From assembly GCA_021773815.1 (NCBI GenBank), contig JAJFJS010000067.1:82819-146818 (forward strand): a DNA stretch of 64,000 nucleotides. The letters run 5' to 3'. The DNA is from Gammaproteobacteria bacterium. GTDB lineage: Bacteria; Pseudomonadota; Gammaproteobacteria; Steroidobacterales; GCA-2729495. The notes under the pieces are model-generated. The model was given only the letters and a program-made list of their open reading frames with translations. It was not told the origin of the DNA and searched no databases. This document shows, piece after piece, positions 40,762-48,630 of this stretch (positions are counted from its first letter, which is position 1; every line of letters starts with the position of its first letter). A program made the translations under genes and the position numbers.

Positions 40762-41316
40762 CTACCGCTCGATCTTTGTAACCTTTGTTCCTTCAATGCT
40801 TATGCCCGCCATCAGCCCCTGCTGATTGAAAATAAACGCATAGGCATCATCCTTGAGCGAAGAAGTCGATAAGTTCTTTGCAACGCCCGCGTCGACCACA
40901 ACCACGGTGGGACCGACGCCGATTTCCCAGCCCTTCGACTTTTTCAGGTAGGCCACCGCTTTGTCCGTCATCAGAAAAATGGCATAGCCGTAGGACTGCG
41001 CGCCAGCCTGGAGGCCCCATGACCCACCGACAGTGTTGTAGTAATCGACGACTGTCGTGCCTTGAATCAATTCGCCTTCACCATAACTGCCGCCGAAGAC
41101 AAGACCTGCCTTCACGATATTCGGAAATACCAGCACGGCCTTTGCGGTACGCGAGAACTCCTCGGCCAGGGGATGAGTCTTATAAAGCGTCTGCAGTGCC
41201 TGCCTGGAATCCTTGTCGAGATCCTCTGAAGTTGCTGCATTTGCGAGATTTATCGCAATTACCGCAACTATTGTTGAGATCGCGAATAAAACGATAGTTC
41301 TGGGTAGTTGATACAT
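40762..41316 (-). CDS. Exported SYLF-domain lipid-binding protein
   Basis: 184 residues with a signal peptide (TIVLFAISTIVAVIAINLANA). A SYLF/Ysc84 domain follows: VLVFPNIVKAGLVFGGSYGEGEL, GGSWGLQAGAQSYGYAIFLMTDKAVAYLKKSKGWEIGVGPTVVVVD, and KDDAYAFIFNQQGLMAGISIEGTKVTKI. Bacterial relatives are periplasmic, lipid-binding and stress-linked. The ATG at 41316 has GGAG at eight bases spacing and is preferred over a TTG at 41331. Confidence 0.9.
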   Translation of the reverse strand: MYQLPRTIVLFAISTIVAVIAINLANAATSEDLDKDSRQALQTLYKTHPLAEEFSRTAKAVLVFPNIVKAGLVFGGSYGEGELIQGTTVVDYYNTVGGSWGLQAGAQSYGYAIFLMTDKAVAYLKKSKGWEIGVGPTVVVVDAGVAKNLSTSSLKDDAYAFIFNQQGLMAGISIEGTKVTKIER

Positions 41317-41350
41317 TTTGCGTGACTCCAATGTTGAATCGTAGAAAACG

Positions 41351-41390
41351 TCAGATGCTATCCGACACCTTCAGATGCTATCCGACACCT
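41351..41390. repeat. Perfect 20-base tandem repeat, two units
   Basis: TCAGATGCTATCCGACACCT occurs twice head to tail in the gap between the glycine-zipper and SYLF genes. On the minus strand each unit carries GGTGTCGGA, related to the GGTGTC palindromes elsewhere in the block. It lies about 35 bases upstream of the SYLF start and may affect its expression. Confidence 0.85.
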
Positions 41391-41447
41391 TTTGAGTTAA
41401 CTGGTAACAGCGCAGCTCTTGCTGCGCAATTCTTTGGAACCGGGCTA

Positions 41448-41984
41448 TCAGTCGAAGACGGGCCGGCCATTCTCGATACGGATTCGTCTGCCCGGATCGT
41501 CATCCATGTGCACCATCTTTTCCTGTCCATCGAGCCGATACGTTACGTCGTAACCGGCTCGCTCTTGCCTGCTGTCCTGCGTCGTCTCGCACACACGTTC
41601 ATTTACCTGATCGACATTGCGTTCCTGCATACCTTCCTGAACCTTATTCCCTGCATAACCACCGACAACGACGCCACCTACAGTGGCTACCTTCTTGCCG
41701 TCACCACCGCCGACCTGACTTCCGACAAGGCCACCGACTATGGCACCCGCTACTGTTCCTGCAATTTGACCGGGATCCTGGGTTGGGCGCTGAACAGAAA
41801 CTGTTTGATCACGACATTCCTCTCGCGGCACGGACACCGTCTTGGTTACAGGCGTGACAGACACTACTTCTGCGTAGCCCGCCGAATCCAGCATTCGGTA
41901 GCCGGCCGTCGCGCCAATTGCGGTGACCGCTATGGCGCCAACGATGCCGCCGATCATGAGTTGTTTGCTTATCACTGTTTGCAC
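41448..41984 (-). CDS. Glycine-zipper 2TM-domain protein
   Basis: 178 residues. An N-terminal signal-anchor (LMIGGIVGAIAVTAIGATAG), a short soluble stretch with Cys (PREECRDQTVSVQRP), a glycine-zipper pair (IAGTVAGAIVGGLVGSQVGGGDGKKVATVGGVVVGGYAGNKV) and a polar C-terminus are visible. Such proteins sit in or on the outer membrane (SlyB/Rick17-like family) and are linked to envelope stress. The start is GTG 41984 or GTG 41975 or ATG 41957; the ribosome site is not clean. Confidence 0.85.
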   Translation of the reverse strand: MQTVISKQLMIGGIVGAIAVTAIGATAGYRMLDSAGYAEVVSVTPVTKTVSVPREECRDQTVSVQRPTQDPGQIAGTVAGAIVGGLVGSQVGGGDGKKVATVGGVVVGGYAGNKVQEGMQERNVDQVNERVCETTQDSRQERAGYDVTYRLDGQEKMVHMDDDPGRRIRIENGRPVFD

Positions 41985-42000
41985 CCCTGAGCCATTCTGA

Positions 42001-42897
42001 TTAGTTTGTTGATGCCTTCGAATTTGCCGATTGCGGATTCTTGATAATCACTTCGACACGACGGTTCTGCTGCCGCCCACTCGCAGACAGGTTATCCGCG
42101 ATCGGTCGGGTCTCGCCCATCCCTGACGCAAGCAGCCGCCCAGACCGGATACCCTGTTGCAATAAATAAGACTTCACCGAATCCGCACGCTGCTGTGACA
42201 GGGTCTGGTTCATGTCGAGACTGCCCACATCGTCCGTATGGCCTTCTATGGCGACATTCCGATCGGGATACTCGTTGAGGAACACGACGAGCTTGTCGAG
42301 CGTGCTGTTGCCACCTGGCTTCAGATCAGACCGACCGGTGGCGAACAGCACGTCACCGAGTGTGAGCACCAGACCACGATCGGTGGCTTCAGCCTTCAGC
42401 AGGTCAATCTGCCGCTGCAATTCCGCCGAATTCCTTGCCGCTTCGGCCGCAGATGCTCGCGCGGCGTTCGTCTCGCTTTTCAACGCTGCGGCCTGGCGCT
42501 GCGCCTTATCCGCCTCGCGTGTGCGGGCATCCAGACGGGCCTGGTCGCGCTTCTGGCTGAGGATCGCGCGTTGTCCTTCCGCGTAGCGTGTCGATGCCGT
42601 GGCCATCGCAATTTCAACCTTGCGATCCGCCATGTAAACCCGATGCTCACCCAGTGCAGCATCTGTGCCGACCGGCTGTTCTGCCAATAGAACAGCGGCC
42701 TCAGCCTCTCTGATCTCGACCGGCGCCTTAACCGCCAGATTTGAATTGGACTGCAGTACGCTTAGCTTGCTGCGTACTTCCGCAGAGCCTTGTGGGCTTT
42801 GTGGTGCGGTGGCGCAGCCAGCGACCGCGAAGGAAACTGCCGCCGTAACCGCGATCATTCCGGCGACACGGGCGTGATTGAGGCTTGGTGTGTTCAT
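42001..42897 (-). CDS. OmpA-family lipoprotein with DUF4398 domain
   Basis: 298 residues. A lipobox (FAVAGC, Cys about residue 28) is followed by a DUF4398-like helical part. A long charged coiled coil (about residues 95-165) comes next. The OmpA C-terminal peptidoglycan-binding domain is clear: GDVLFATGRSDLKPGGNSTLDKLVVFLNEYPDRNVAIEGHTDDVGS and LSQQRADSVKSYLLQQGI. It tethers the outer membrane to the wall. Its ATG overlaps the stop of the upstream DUF4398 lipoprotein gene (ATGA). Confidence 0.93.
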   Translation of the reverse strand: MNTPSLNHARVAGMIAVTAAVSFAVAGCATAPQSPQGSAEVRSKLSVLQSNSNLAVKAPVEIREAEAAVLLAEQPVGTDAALGEHRVYMADRKVEIAMATASTRYAEGQRAILSQKRDQARLDARTREADKAQRQAAALKSETNAARASAAEAARNSAELQRQIDLLKAEATDRGLVLTLGDVLFATGRSDLKPGGNSTLDKLVVFLNEYPDRNVAIEGHTDDVGSLDMNQTLSQQRADSVKSYLLQQGIRSGRLLASGMGETRPIADNLSASGRQQNRRVEVIIKNPQSANSKASTN

Positions 42898-43295
42898 TGC
42901 TGATCTCCGGCACGCTGCATTTCTTCAATCAGGGCTTCGGCGCCCCGGCTCATGTCTTTGTTAACCGCTTCGGCTTTGGTGGCTGCTGTCTTCGCCGCAG
43001 CCAGTTTCGCCGTCACCGTGGACTCCTGCGCAAATCGCTCGGCCAGCAACATGTCTTCAGACACAACGGCTTTATCCGCCAGTATGAGTTTCTGTCGCGC
43101 CTCATCCAGTTCGGCGCCGGCATAATGACTCGCGTCGTCCCTTTCAGCGGCTTGAATGGCAAGTTTCGCTTCGTTGAGCGAGGCAGTCGGGGCCATCGGC
43201 GCGGTTGCGCAGCCGGCAAGGAGCAGCATGGCTCCGGCCAGGCCAGCAGTCACATACAATCGATAGGTTTCGTTTATTCGGGTCGATACAAGCAT
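42894..43295 (-). CDS. DUF4398-domain lipoprotein
   Basis: 133 residues. Signal peptide with lipobox LLAGC (LYVTAGLAGAMLLLAGC), then a helical DUF4398 domain (SLNEAKLAIQAAERDDASHYAGAELDEARQKLILADKAVVSEDM). The start at ATG 43295 is decided by GGAG eight bases upstream; the open frame continues to 43529 without one. Its family partner is the OmpA-like protein encoded directly after it. A 23-base palindrome lies about 18 bases upstream of its start. Confidence 0.87.
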   Translation of the reverse strand: MLVSTRINETYRLYVTAGLAGAMLLLAGCATAPMAPTASLNEAKLAIQAAERDDASHYAGAELDEARQKLILADKAVVSEDMLLAERFAQESTVTAKLAAAKTAATKAEAVNKDMSRGAEALIEEMQRAGDQQ

Positions 43296-43312
43296 TGCAG
43301 TTCTCCAAGGGA

Positions 43313-43335
43313 ACAGTCGTTCAATGAACGATTGT
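43313..43335. promoter_or_regulatory. 23-base palindrome, operator candidate upstream of the DUF4398 lipoprotein
   Basis: Arms ACAGTCGTTCA and TGAACGATTGT around one central base; ten of eleven arm positions pair. It lies 18 bases before the DUF4398 start codon, in the 284-base gap shared with the divergent Crp/Fnr gene. Position and symmetry fit a dimeric regulator site, with the adjacent Crp/Fnr-type proteins as the first candidates. It does not match the consensus of E. coli CRP or FNR. Confidence 0.55.
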
Positions 43336-43474
43336 GCGTATCGATACCGTGCGCGTCTGTACGCCAGCGCACTTAGCCGAACACCCTCACCGTACGGGCA
43401 AGAGAAATTAGAAAATTCCGGACCGGAAAAAATAGAATTGATGCACGCCTTGTAAGTCCGGCTCACGGTGTAGT

Positions 43475-43488
43475 CGCGTTGCAACGCG
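43475..43488. promoter_or_regulatory. 14-base perfect palindrome, second operator candidate
   Basis: CGCGTTGCAACGCG is fully self-complementary and lies 92 bases upstream of the Crp/Fnr start at 43580, in the same divergent gap as the 43313-43335 palindrome. The TTGCAA core differs from the first candidate, so more than one regulator may act here. Confidence 0.45.
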
Positions 43489-43579
43489 TCAAGCCTGAAG
43501 CTTTGTACGTTATCGCACACTATGGACAAAAATCGAAGTAGAATAGTGGCGTAACCGGTACGTTAGATCCAATCTGCTA

Positions 43580-44365
43580 ATGGCCAATAGCTCACAAACT
43601 GGTAGTTCTGTCATGACCGCCCCGCACGATCCGAGGCAAAACCATCTGCTCGCGGCACTTCCTGCAAGCGAGTTTGAGCGCCTGGCCCCATATCTGGAAT
43701 TAGTCCCGTTAAGGCTGGGTGAAGTGCTCTACGAGTCTGGCGGGCAACTCAAACACGTCTACTTTCCAACCAATTCCATCGTGTCGCTGTTGTACGTCAT
43801 GCAAGATGGTGCATCGGCTGAAATCGCCGTGGTCGGCAACGAGGGAATTCTCGGCATTGCGCTATTCATGGGCGGTGAGACCACGCCGAGCCGCGCCGTC
43901 GTGCAGAGCCAAGGTATTGGCTACCGCTTGCCGGCGCAACGCCTGAAGCAGGAATTCAATCGCGCCGGGCCGGTGATGCATCTGTTGTTGCGTTACACTC
44001 AGGCGCTTATCACACAGATGTCTCAGACTGCCGTGTGCAACCGGCATCATACCGTCGATCAGCAACTGTGCCGCTGGTTGCTGCTGAGTCTCGACCGCCT
44101 GCCCTCCGATGAATTGACGATGACGCAGGAGTTGATTGCCAATATGCTCGGCGTGCGGCGCGAAGGGGTCACCGAGGCGGCCGGGAAATTGCGGGACGCC
44201 GGTATCATCGAATACAGCCGCGGACATATCAAAGTGCTCGACCGGCGCAAACTCGAACAACATGTCTGCGAATGCTACGCCGTGGTCAAGCAGGAGTTCG
44301 ATCGGCTGCTTTCGGATATCCCCAAGGGCAAAAAGTTTGTTTCAATCCCGCAGTTTCGCGCCTGA
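43580..44365 (+). CDS. Crp/Fnr-family transcriptional regulator A
   Basis: 261 residues. A cyclic-nucleotide-binding-type beta-barrel covers about residues 30-135 (PTNSIVSLLYVMQDGASAEIAVVGNEGILGIALFMGG). A dimerisation helix and a helix-turn-helix follow (LTMTQELIANMLGVRREGVTEAAGKLRDAGIIEYSRGHIKV). The N-terminal Cys cluster of FNR is absent, so it does not sense O2 through an Fe-S cluster, and the cAMP-contacting Arg of CRP is not evident. It is a neighbour and divergent from the envelope cluster. Start could be the second Met at 43613. Confidence 0.9.
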   Translation: MANSSQTGSSVMTAPHDPRQNHLLAALPASEFERLAPYLELVPLRLGEVLYESGGQLKHVYFPTNSIVSLLYVMQDGASAEIAVVGNEGILGIALFMGGETTPSRAVVQSQGIGYRLPAQRLKQEFNRAGPVMHLLLRYTQALITQMSQTAVCNRHHTVDQQLCRWLLLSLDRLPSDELTMTQELIANMLGVRREGVTEAAGKLRDAGIIEYSRGHIKVLDRRKLEQHVCECYAVVKQEFDRLLSDIPKGKKFVSIPQFRA

Positions 44366-44469
44366 AATGGCAGCTCCTCGACCCATAACCCACGAAGGCT
44401 GCCGCACAGCTTTCGCGATATGTTCGCTACAGCACCGACTGCTCGGCCAAAATCCGGATAATCGGGCTA

Positions 44470-45156
44470 ATGCAAACCAATCGCCTGCTGAGCAACCTTC
44501 GTCGCAGCGATCAGCGACGGCTGCTCGCTGCCTGTGACGAGGTCGAATTATGCATTGGCGACTTGCTGTGGGAACCGCAGAAGCGCATCCGGCACGTCTA
44601 TTTTCCGCTCGATGGTTTCATTTCCCAGCTGGTACCCGTTGAATCTCGAGCGAATCTTGAATTGGCGCTGGTCGGCAATGAGGGCATGCTGGGCACTCCG
44701 CTGATACTCGGTGTGAGCGCCTCGACATTGCAAGCGCTGGTGCAGGGTTCTGGCGCTGCGCTGCGAATGAGCGCGGCATCGTTTCGTCGTGAACTCGAAC
44801 AACTCCCGGCACTACGAAAACAATTGAACCGGTATGTCTTTGTGTTACAGGGGCAGCTCGCCATGACGGCGGCTTGTATCAGCTTCCACTCGCTCGACTT
44901 GCGACTCGCCCGCTGGTTGCTCATGACGCATGATCGGGCAAATTTCGACAGCTTTCATCTCACCCACAAATTTCTGGCGCAAATGCTGGGTGTTCGTCGT
45001 GTGGGCATAACCAATGCCGCGGGACTGCTGCAGAAGCGAAAAATCCTGAGCTATAGCCGGGGTGAAATCACGATATTGAACCGTGCCGGCCTGGAGAAGG
45101 CTTCCTGCAGCTGCTATCAGGCCTCAAAGGACCTATACGAGCGAGTGCTTGGATAA
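44470..45156 (+). CDS. Crp/Fnr-family transcriptional regulator B
   Basis: 228 residues with the same architecture as the preceding gene: a barrel domain (YFPLDGFISQLVPVESRANLELALVGNEGMLGTPLILG) and a helix-turn-helix (FHLTHKFLAQMLGVRRVGITNAAGLLQKRKILSYSRGEI). The two are clearly paralogues that diverged well before now, since identity looks moderate rather than high. It also lacks the FNR cysteines. A tandem regulator pair is unusual and suggests two signals or a heteromeric switch. Confidence 0.9.
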   Translation: MQTNRLLSNLRRSDQRRLLAACDEVELCIGDLLWEPQKRIRHVYFPLDGFISQLVPVESRANLELALVGNEGMLGTPLILGVSASTLQALVQGSGAALRMSAASFRRELEQLPALRKQLNRYVFVLQGQLAMTAACISFHSLDLRLARWLLMTHDRANFDSFHLTHKFLAQMLGVRRVGITNAAGLLQKRKILSYSRGEITILNRAGLEKASCSCYQASKDLYERVLG

Positions 45157-45195
45157 GCCTGGAGTTTGCAACCACGCTTGTCGAATCAATCCGGC

Positions 45196-45520
45196 TCACC
45201 TTGTTACGAGCTTAATCCTCCCACCCTCGTCTTCCCAGTCACGCTCTGCAGCCTGGTCAGACAATTCATCGACCCGGTGCGCCGCCTCTTCCCAGTGAAT
45301 GACTGACCACCAAGCGCACAGATAATCGCCGCGCCGATTTTGATAGTTCAGATAGCAGGCATGTTCCCACACGTCATTCGTCGATTTCTTCAAGCGAGGA
45401 TCAGGCTGCCCGGAAAGAACCCCCGGAACATGCTGTCCCGGGGGCTGCCAAAGCCCGCACCTATTTTTGGGGAGTGGGGGGGGGGGAGCGCAGGCGGTGC
45501 CAGAAAGTTGGATTATTGAC
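45196..45520 (-). pseudogene. Fe/Mn superoxide dismutase remnant
   Basis: The C-terminal end reads [39 protein letters not shown], which contains the metal-ligand motif DVWEHA and the closing helices of Fe/Mn SOD. About 100 bases upstream, another frame reads [10 protein letters not shown], like the conserved NHTFYWHCL region. The segment that should join them (about 70 residues) is reduced to about 40 codons of unrelated sequence holding the stem-loop and the G11 run. The gene is non-functional. Confidence 0.78.
45420..45444. repeat. GC-rich stem-loop inside the SOD remnant
   Basis: Arms CCCCCGGAACA (45420-45430) and TGTCCCGGGGG (45434-45444) pair at ten of eleven positions around a three-base loop. 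No T-run follows, so it is not a classic terminator. It occupies the place of the deleted SOD middle. Confidence 0.7.
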
Positions 45521-45771
45521 CATTGGTCGCAAAGATTTCTGTGCGGCAGCGTACATATGGCCAATAGACTTACCGAATGCACACGCCCGGAGTCCGTATT
45601 GTTTGTCTTGCCTGATATTTTTCTGAATATCGCCGTAACCGGCTTGCACCTTGCCAGCTGCTTTTTCAGGGACCGGCCTTTCCGCGCACCCACAACGTGC
45701 TTTTCGATAAATCCACGCACGGATGCGAATGAGCCGGGCATCAACACGGATCAGGTCCCGAAACGCCATAC

Positions 45772-45813
45772 GCTTCAGGCACTAAGAAACGATTCTTTCC
45801 TAACGAGTCTAAC
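45772..45813. repeat. 42-base dispersed repeat, copy 2
   Basis: Partner of 13647-13688 (36 of 42 identical). It is followed within 20 bases by the GGTGTC-T-GACACC palindrome. In copy 1 a GGTGTC palindrome also follows, though about 360 bases away. Confidence 0.7.
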
Positions 45814-45828
45814 TCGATGAAAAGGGTG

Positions 45829-45841
45829 TCTGACACCGCTA
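45829..45841. repeat. GGTGTC/GACACC palindrome, copy 2
   Basis: GGTGTC-T-GACACC, a perfect six-base inverted repeat around one base. It is the same core as the palindrome at 14042-14074 and lies close to a dispersed repeat copy in the same way. Confidence 0.7.
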
Positions 45842-45902
45842 ATCGCTTATTGGGCGCCCGGCGATCAATCCCGGTGAAATTTCGACTGCCTGCGTCCGGC
45901 CC

Positions 45903-46496
45903 TCAGCCGAACTTCAGCGGCTCGCCGTTCTTCCTGAATGCGACAAATCCGGAAAGATCTCCGCCGTTCTGGACCGTCTCGACCATCATGTTCAGCGGCA
46001 CTTCGGCGTCGTCCACGCTGGGTGCGATGCCGTTCCGGCCGCCCAGCGACGCGACGAGGACGATATGCCAGTCCTGGCCCATCTGTTTGGACTCCTCGAC
46101 GAGCGCGGCGAAAGTGCTCAATTCATCGAGCGTCTTGTCGACGCACATGATCGGTTCCAGGCCGCCGCCTTCGCCATCATCATAGCGACGAATCTGGTCC
46201 GCATCGCTGCCGGATGGCAGGGATGTCCGCAGGAACACGAACAACAGCCGCTGCGGTTGTTCCTGCCGGCCGGCGACGGCCAGCAACGAGTTGAAATCCG
46301 TGATATCGATGGCGAGTGTCTCCTTGTCACTAGTCGATTGCAGGCTCAGCCGGGCAATACGCACTGCACCAGCAAGCCGACCGAGCCATTGTCGAATCCG
46401 GTCACCCCCTGCAGGAATACGCACTTTCCACAGCAGAGACCGCAGCGATCTGCGCCCACGGCCGCGATATGGCGCCACAGCAGGGCATGCGATCAC
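45903..46496 (-). CDS. Conserved small protein often labelled 'ribonucleotide reductase subunit alpha'
   Basis: The conserved part (about 130 residues) starts at ITDFNSLLAVAGRQEQPQRLLFVFLRTSLP. It continues GEGGGLEPIMCVDKTLDELSTFAALVEESKQMGQDWHIVLVASL, then DAEVPLNMMVETVQNGGDLSGFVAFRKNGEP. Databases often call this family ribonucleotide reductase subunit alpha, but it has none of the catalytic motifs, so that label is probably wrong. A good ribosome site (AAGGAG) lies just before the conserved start, yet no ATG, GTG or TTG follows it at the right distance. I therefore list the long frame from 46496; its first ~60 residues may be untranslated. Confidence 0.65.
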   Translation of the reverse strand: MIACPAVAPYRGRGRRSLRSLLWKVRIPAGGDRIRQWLGRLAGAVRIARLSLQSTSDKETLAIDITDFNSLLAVAGRQEQPQRLLFVFLRTSLPSGSDADQIRRYDDGEGGGLEPIMCVDKTLDELSTFAALVEESKQMGQDWHIVLVASLGGRNGIAPSVDDAEVPLNMMVETVQNGGDLSGFVAFRKNGEPLKFG

Positions 46497-46563
46497 GGTT
46501 CATTCGGCCTATGATCGAAGCTGGCACATTCGCCGCACAATACCCAAAACAAGGAGCTATTTC

Positions 46564-47007
46564 ATGCCAGTCGATGACATCGATACCGTTGCCACCGTGT
46601 CGGCACTCAACCGGATTCTGGAACTCGAGTTAGCCGGCGTGGTTCGATACACGCATTACTCGTTCATGGTCTATGGTTTCGGACGCATCCCGATCGTCTC
46701 GTGGCTGCGCGGCCAGGCGGACGAGTCCCTGCTGCACGCGCACGAGGCAGGCGAGTTGATCACGCACATCGGCGGCGCACCGTCGCTCGGCATCGCCCCG
46801 CTGCTCGACTCGGTGACGGACAATATCGCCGATATTCTCGAAGAGTCGATCCGACATGAAGAGGCGGCTCGTGCCGCCTACGTCGCATTGCTCGATCTCG
46901 TCAGCGGGCGATCGATCATGCTCGAGGAATATGCGACACGCCTGATTGCCGATGAAACCCGGCACGCCGGCGAGGTGCGCAAGATGCTGCGCCGACCCGG
47001 CGGCTAA
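46564..47007 (+). CDS. Ferritin-like (bacterioferritin-type) protein
   Basis: 147-residue four-helix protein. Helix A carries LNRILELELAGVVRYTHYSFMVYG with the Glu of a di-iron site. Helix B has ADESLLHAHEAGELITHIGG (Glu and His ligands), and later helices have ILEESIRHEEAARAAY and TRLIADETRHAGEVRKML. This is the ferroxidase pattern of the bacterioferritin superfamily; no haem Met is obvious. Start ATG 46564 has AAGGAG at seven bases. Confidence 0.87.
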   Translation: MPVDDIDTVATVSALNRILELELAGVVRYTHYSFMVYGFGRIPIVSWLRGQADESLLHAHEAGELITHIGGAPSLGIAPLLDSVTDNIADILEESIRHEEAARAAYVALLDLVSGRSIMLEEYATRLIADETRHAGEVRKMLRRPGG

Positions 47008-47083
47008 GCCCGGGCCGGCGGCCACCCGCCGGCGTCATCTGAGCGGCACGAAACGCGTTAGCGAGATTCGGTCCGCAACGACA

Positions 47084-47806
47084 TCAGGTTTCGTCAGGAT
47101 TCGGGCGGGAACGCCCGAATCTTTTGGTGATCGATACCGCTGTTACCAAAATAACGACACTGATCACCGGTTCGCCCACGTTGCCCACGATGCCGCCGGT
47201 GCCGGCATACGGAACGGCGAAGAACGCCGTTGCCCCGAGGGAGCCGAGAAAAAGCCATTTCCAACCGATTTTGAACCAGAGATAGAGGCCGAACACGATC
47301 AGGCTGGCGCTCAGGACCATCGCCGGCAGCGGCCCGATGCGCTGGCCGGCGCCGATGTCCGCGTCCGCACTGCACGCGGTGTACTCAGATATGTGCGTCG
47401 TATAGCGGAGCGTATCGGCGAAGCAGGACGGGTAGAAAGTCGCGCCGGAAAACCGCCATAAATCGTGACCGATGAAGTAGACCGCCGCCAGGCAGAAGGC
47501 CGCCATCACGATCTTTGGCCGGGCCCAGGCAAATCCCGCCTGGCGCGCCATGGCACCGATAGCGATAAAGGTCATCGGCAGACAGATGTAGTGGGCCAGA
47601 AAACGCACGGTGTTCATCGCGAGCAGCGGTTGCCCCTCGCCCAATACACGCCCGAGCCCGATCGTCAGGTTATCGAACCACATCAGAAACAACGGAATGG
47701 TTGCCAGGTACAGGGCCGTGCTCGGATACTTTCTCCACAGGCTCAATGCCCAGAACAGCACGGCAACATCCACGGCGGCAATGATCAGATAACCGGTCGA
47801 ATACAT
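47084..47806 (-). CDS. Polytopic membrane protein, unknown
   Basis: 240 residues with about seven hydrophobic helices (MYSTGYLIIAAVDVAVLFWAL, STALYLATIPLFLMWF, LAHYICLPMTFIAIGAMA, KIVMAAFCLAAVYFIGHDLW and three near the C-terminus). Cys residues in ATFYPSCFADTLRY and SEYTACSADAD lie between helices. I do not recognise the family. The gene stands alone. Confidence 0.7.
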   Translation of the reverse strand: MYSTGYLIIAAVDVAVLFWALSLWRKYPSTALYLATIPLFLMWFDNLTIGLGRVLGEGQPLLAMNTVRFLAHYICLPMTFIAIGAMARQAGFAWARPKIVMAAFCLAAVYFIGHDLWRFSGATFYPSCFADTLRYTTHISEYTACSADADIGAGQRIGPLPAMVLSASLIVFGLYLWFKIGWKWLFLGSLGATAFFAVPYAGTGGIVGNVGEPVISVVILVTAVSITKRFGRSRPNPDET

Positions 47807-47979
47807 TCAGCCCTCCAGGCTCAATAGGTGCGTCTACATCGCCCGAGGCCGGCCGCCGACCAAAACCGGCAGGTAGCGATCGCTGGAGCATCGAGATTCA
47901 GACCACAGCCGGCAGTCAGGTTGAAAACAGGCATGGTCCAATCCGCCTTTTGGCAGAAGAATAGCCGCGCACCAATGCT

Positions 47980-48630
47980 TCACTTCGGTGCCGGCGGCGG
48001 CGTCGGATCACCCCAGATCTCGCGCAGCCGTCTGTCACGACCGCAACTCCAGCGATAGGTCCGGTAGCGAATCGGGCTTTTCTTGTAGAAATCCTGGTGA
48101 TAGCTCTCAGCGCCGCGAATCGGATAGAACGTACCGGCGTCGAGCACCGGCGTCACGACCCTCCGCTCCGGGAATCTGTCGATTACCTGCTGCCTCGATC
48201 GTTCCGCGACGGCACGTTCATGCGCGTTCGACACAAAAATAGCGCTGAGGTAACTGGGGCCCCTGTCGCAGAACTGCCCCTCCGCGTCGAACGGATCAAT
48301 ATTTACCCAGTAGTGCTCCAGGATCGCAGCGTACGTAATCACCTCGGGGTCATAAGTAATCTCGACCGCCTCGTAATGACCCGTGTGGTCACCGCCATAG
48401 GTGGGATTGTCGACGGTGCCGCCCGTGAATCCCGAGATGACGTCACTGACCCCGTCGAGAGATTCAAAATCTTTTTCCATGCACCAGAAGCAGCCACCGG
48501 CGAGAACCGTTTTGTCGGCCATGGCGCCAGATGCACACAGCACGGCGAAAACCAGCAGGAAATAGCTGACGACTTGTCCCGCCGGGGCTCCGGCCGGCAA
48601 CCGTCCGCGCGGTCGGCTCACCATGCTCAT
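47980..48630 (-). CDS. msrA: Peptide methionine sulfoxide reductase MsrA, exported form
   Basis: Reduces methionine-S-sulfoxide in proteins. The catalytic Cys is in GGCFWCMEKDFESLDGV, and GFTGGTVDNPTYGGDHTGHYEAVEITYDP and YHQDFYKKSP are also present. Unlike the common cytoplasmic MsrA, this 216-residue form begins with a basic leader and a hydrophobic segment (VVSYFLLVFAVLCASGAMA) with an AMA cleavage site, so it is probably periplasmic. It overlaps the downstream small oxidoreductase gene by four bases. Confidence 0.93.
   Translation of the reverse strand: MSMVSRPRGRLPAGAPAGQVVSYFLLVFAVLCASGAMADKTVLAGGCFWCMEKDFESLDGVSDVISGFTGGTVDNPTYGGDHTGHYEAVEITYDPEVITYAAILEHYWVNIDPFDAEGQFCDRGPSYLSAIFVSNAHERAVAERSRQQVIDRFPERRVVTPVLDAGTFYPIRGAESYHQDFYKKSPIRYRTYRWSCGRDRRLREIWGDPTPPPAPK

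Larger units (their letters stand above)
45157..45902. other. Debris region with superoxide dismutase remnant and repeats
   Basis: No intact gene. A broken Fe/Mn superoxide dismutase lies at 45196-45520 on the minus strand. A run of eleven G occurs at 45476-45486 and a strong stem-loop at 45420-45444. The second copy of the 42-base repeat is at 45772-45813, and a GGTGTC-T-GACACC palindrome at about 45829-45841. The stretch at 45520-45770 is open in two minus-strand frames, but I recognise nothing in it. Confidence 0.6.
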
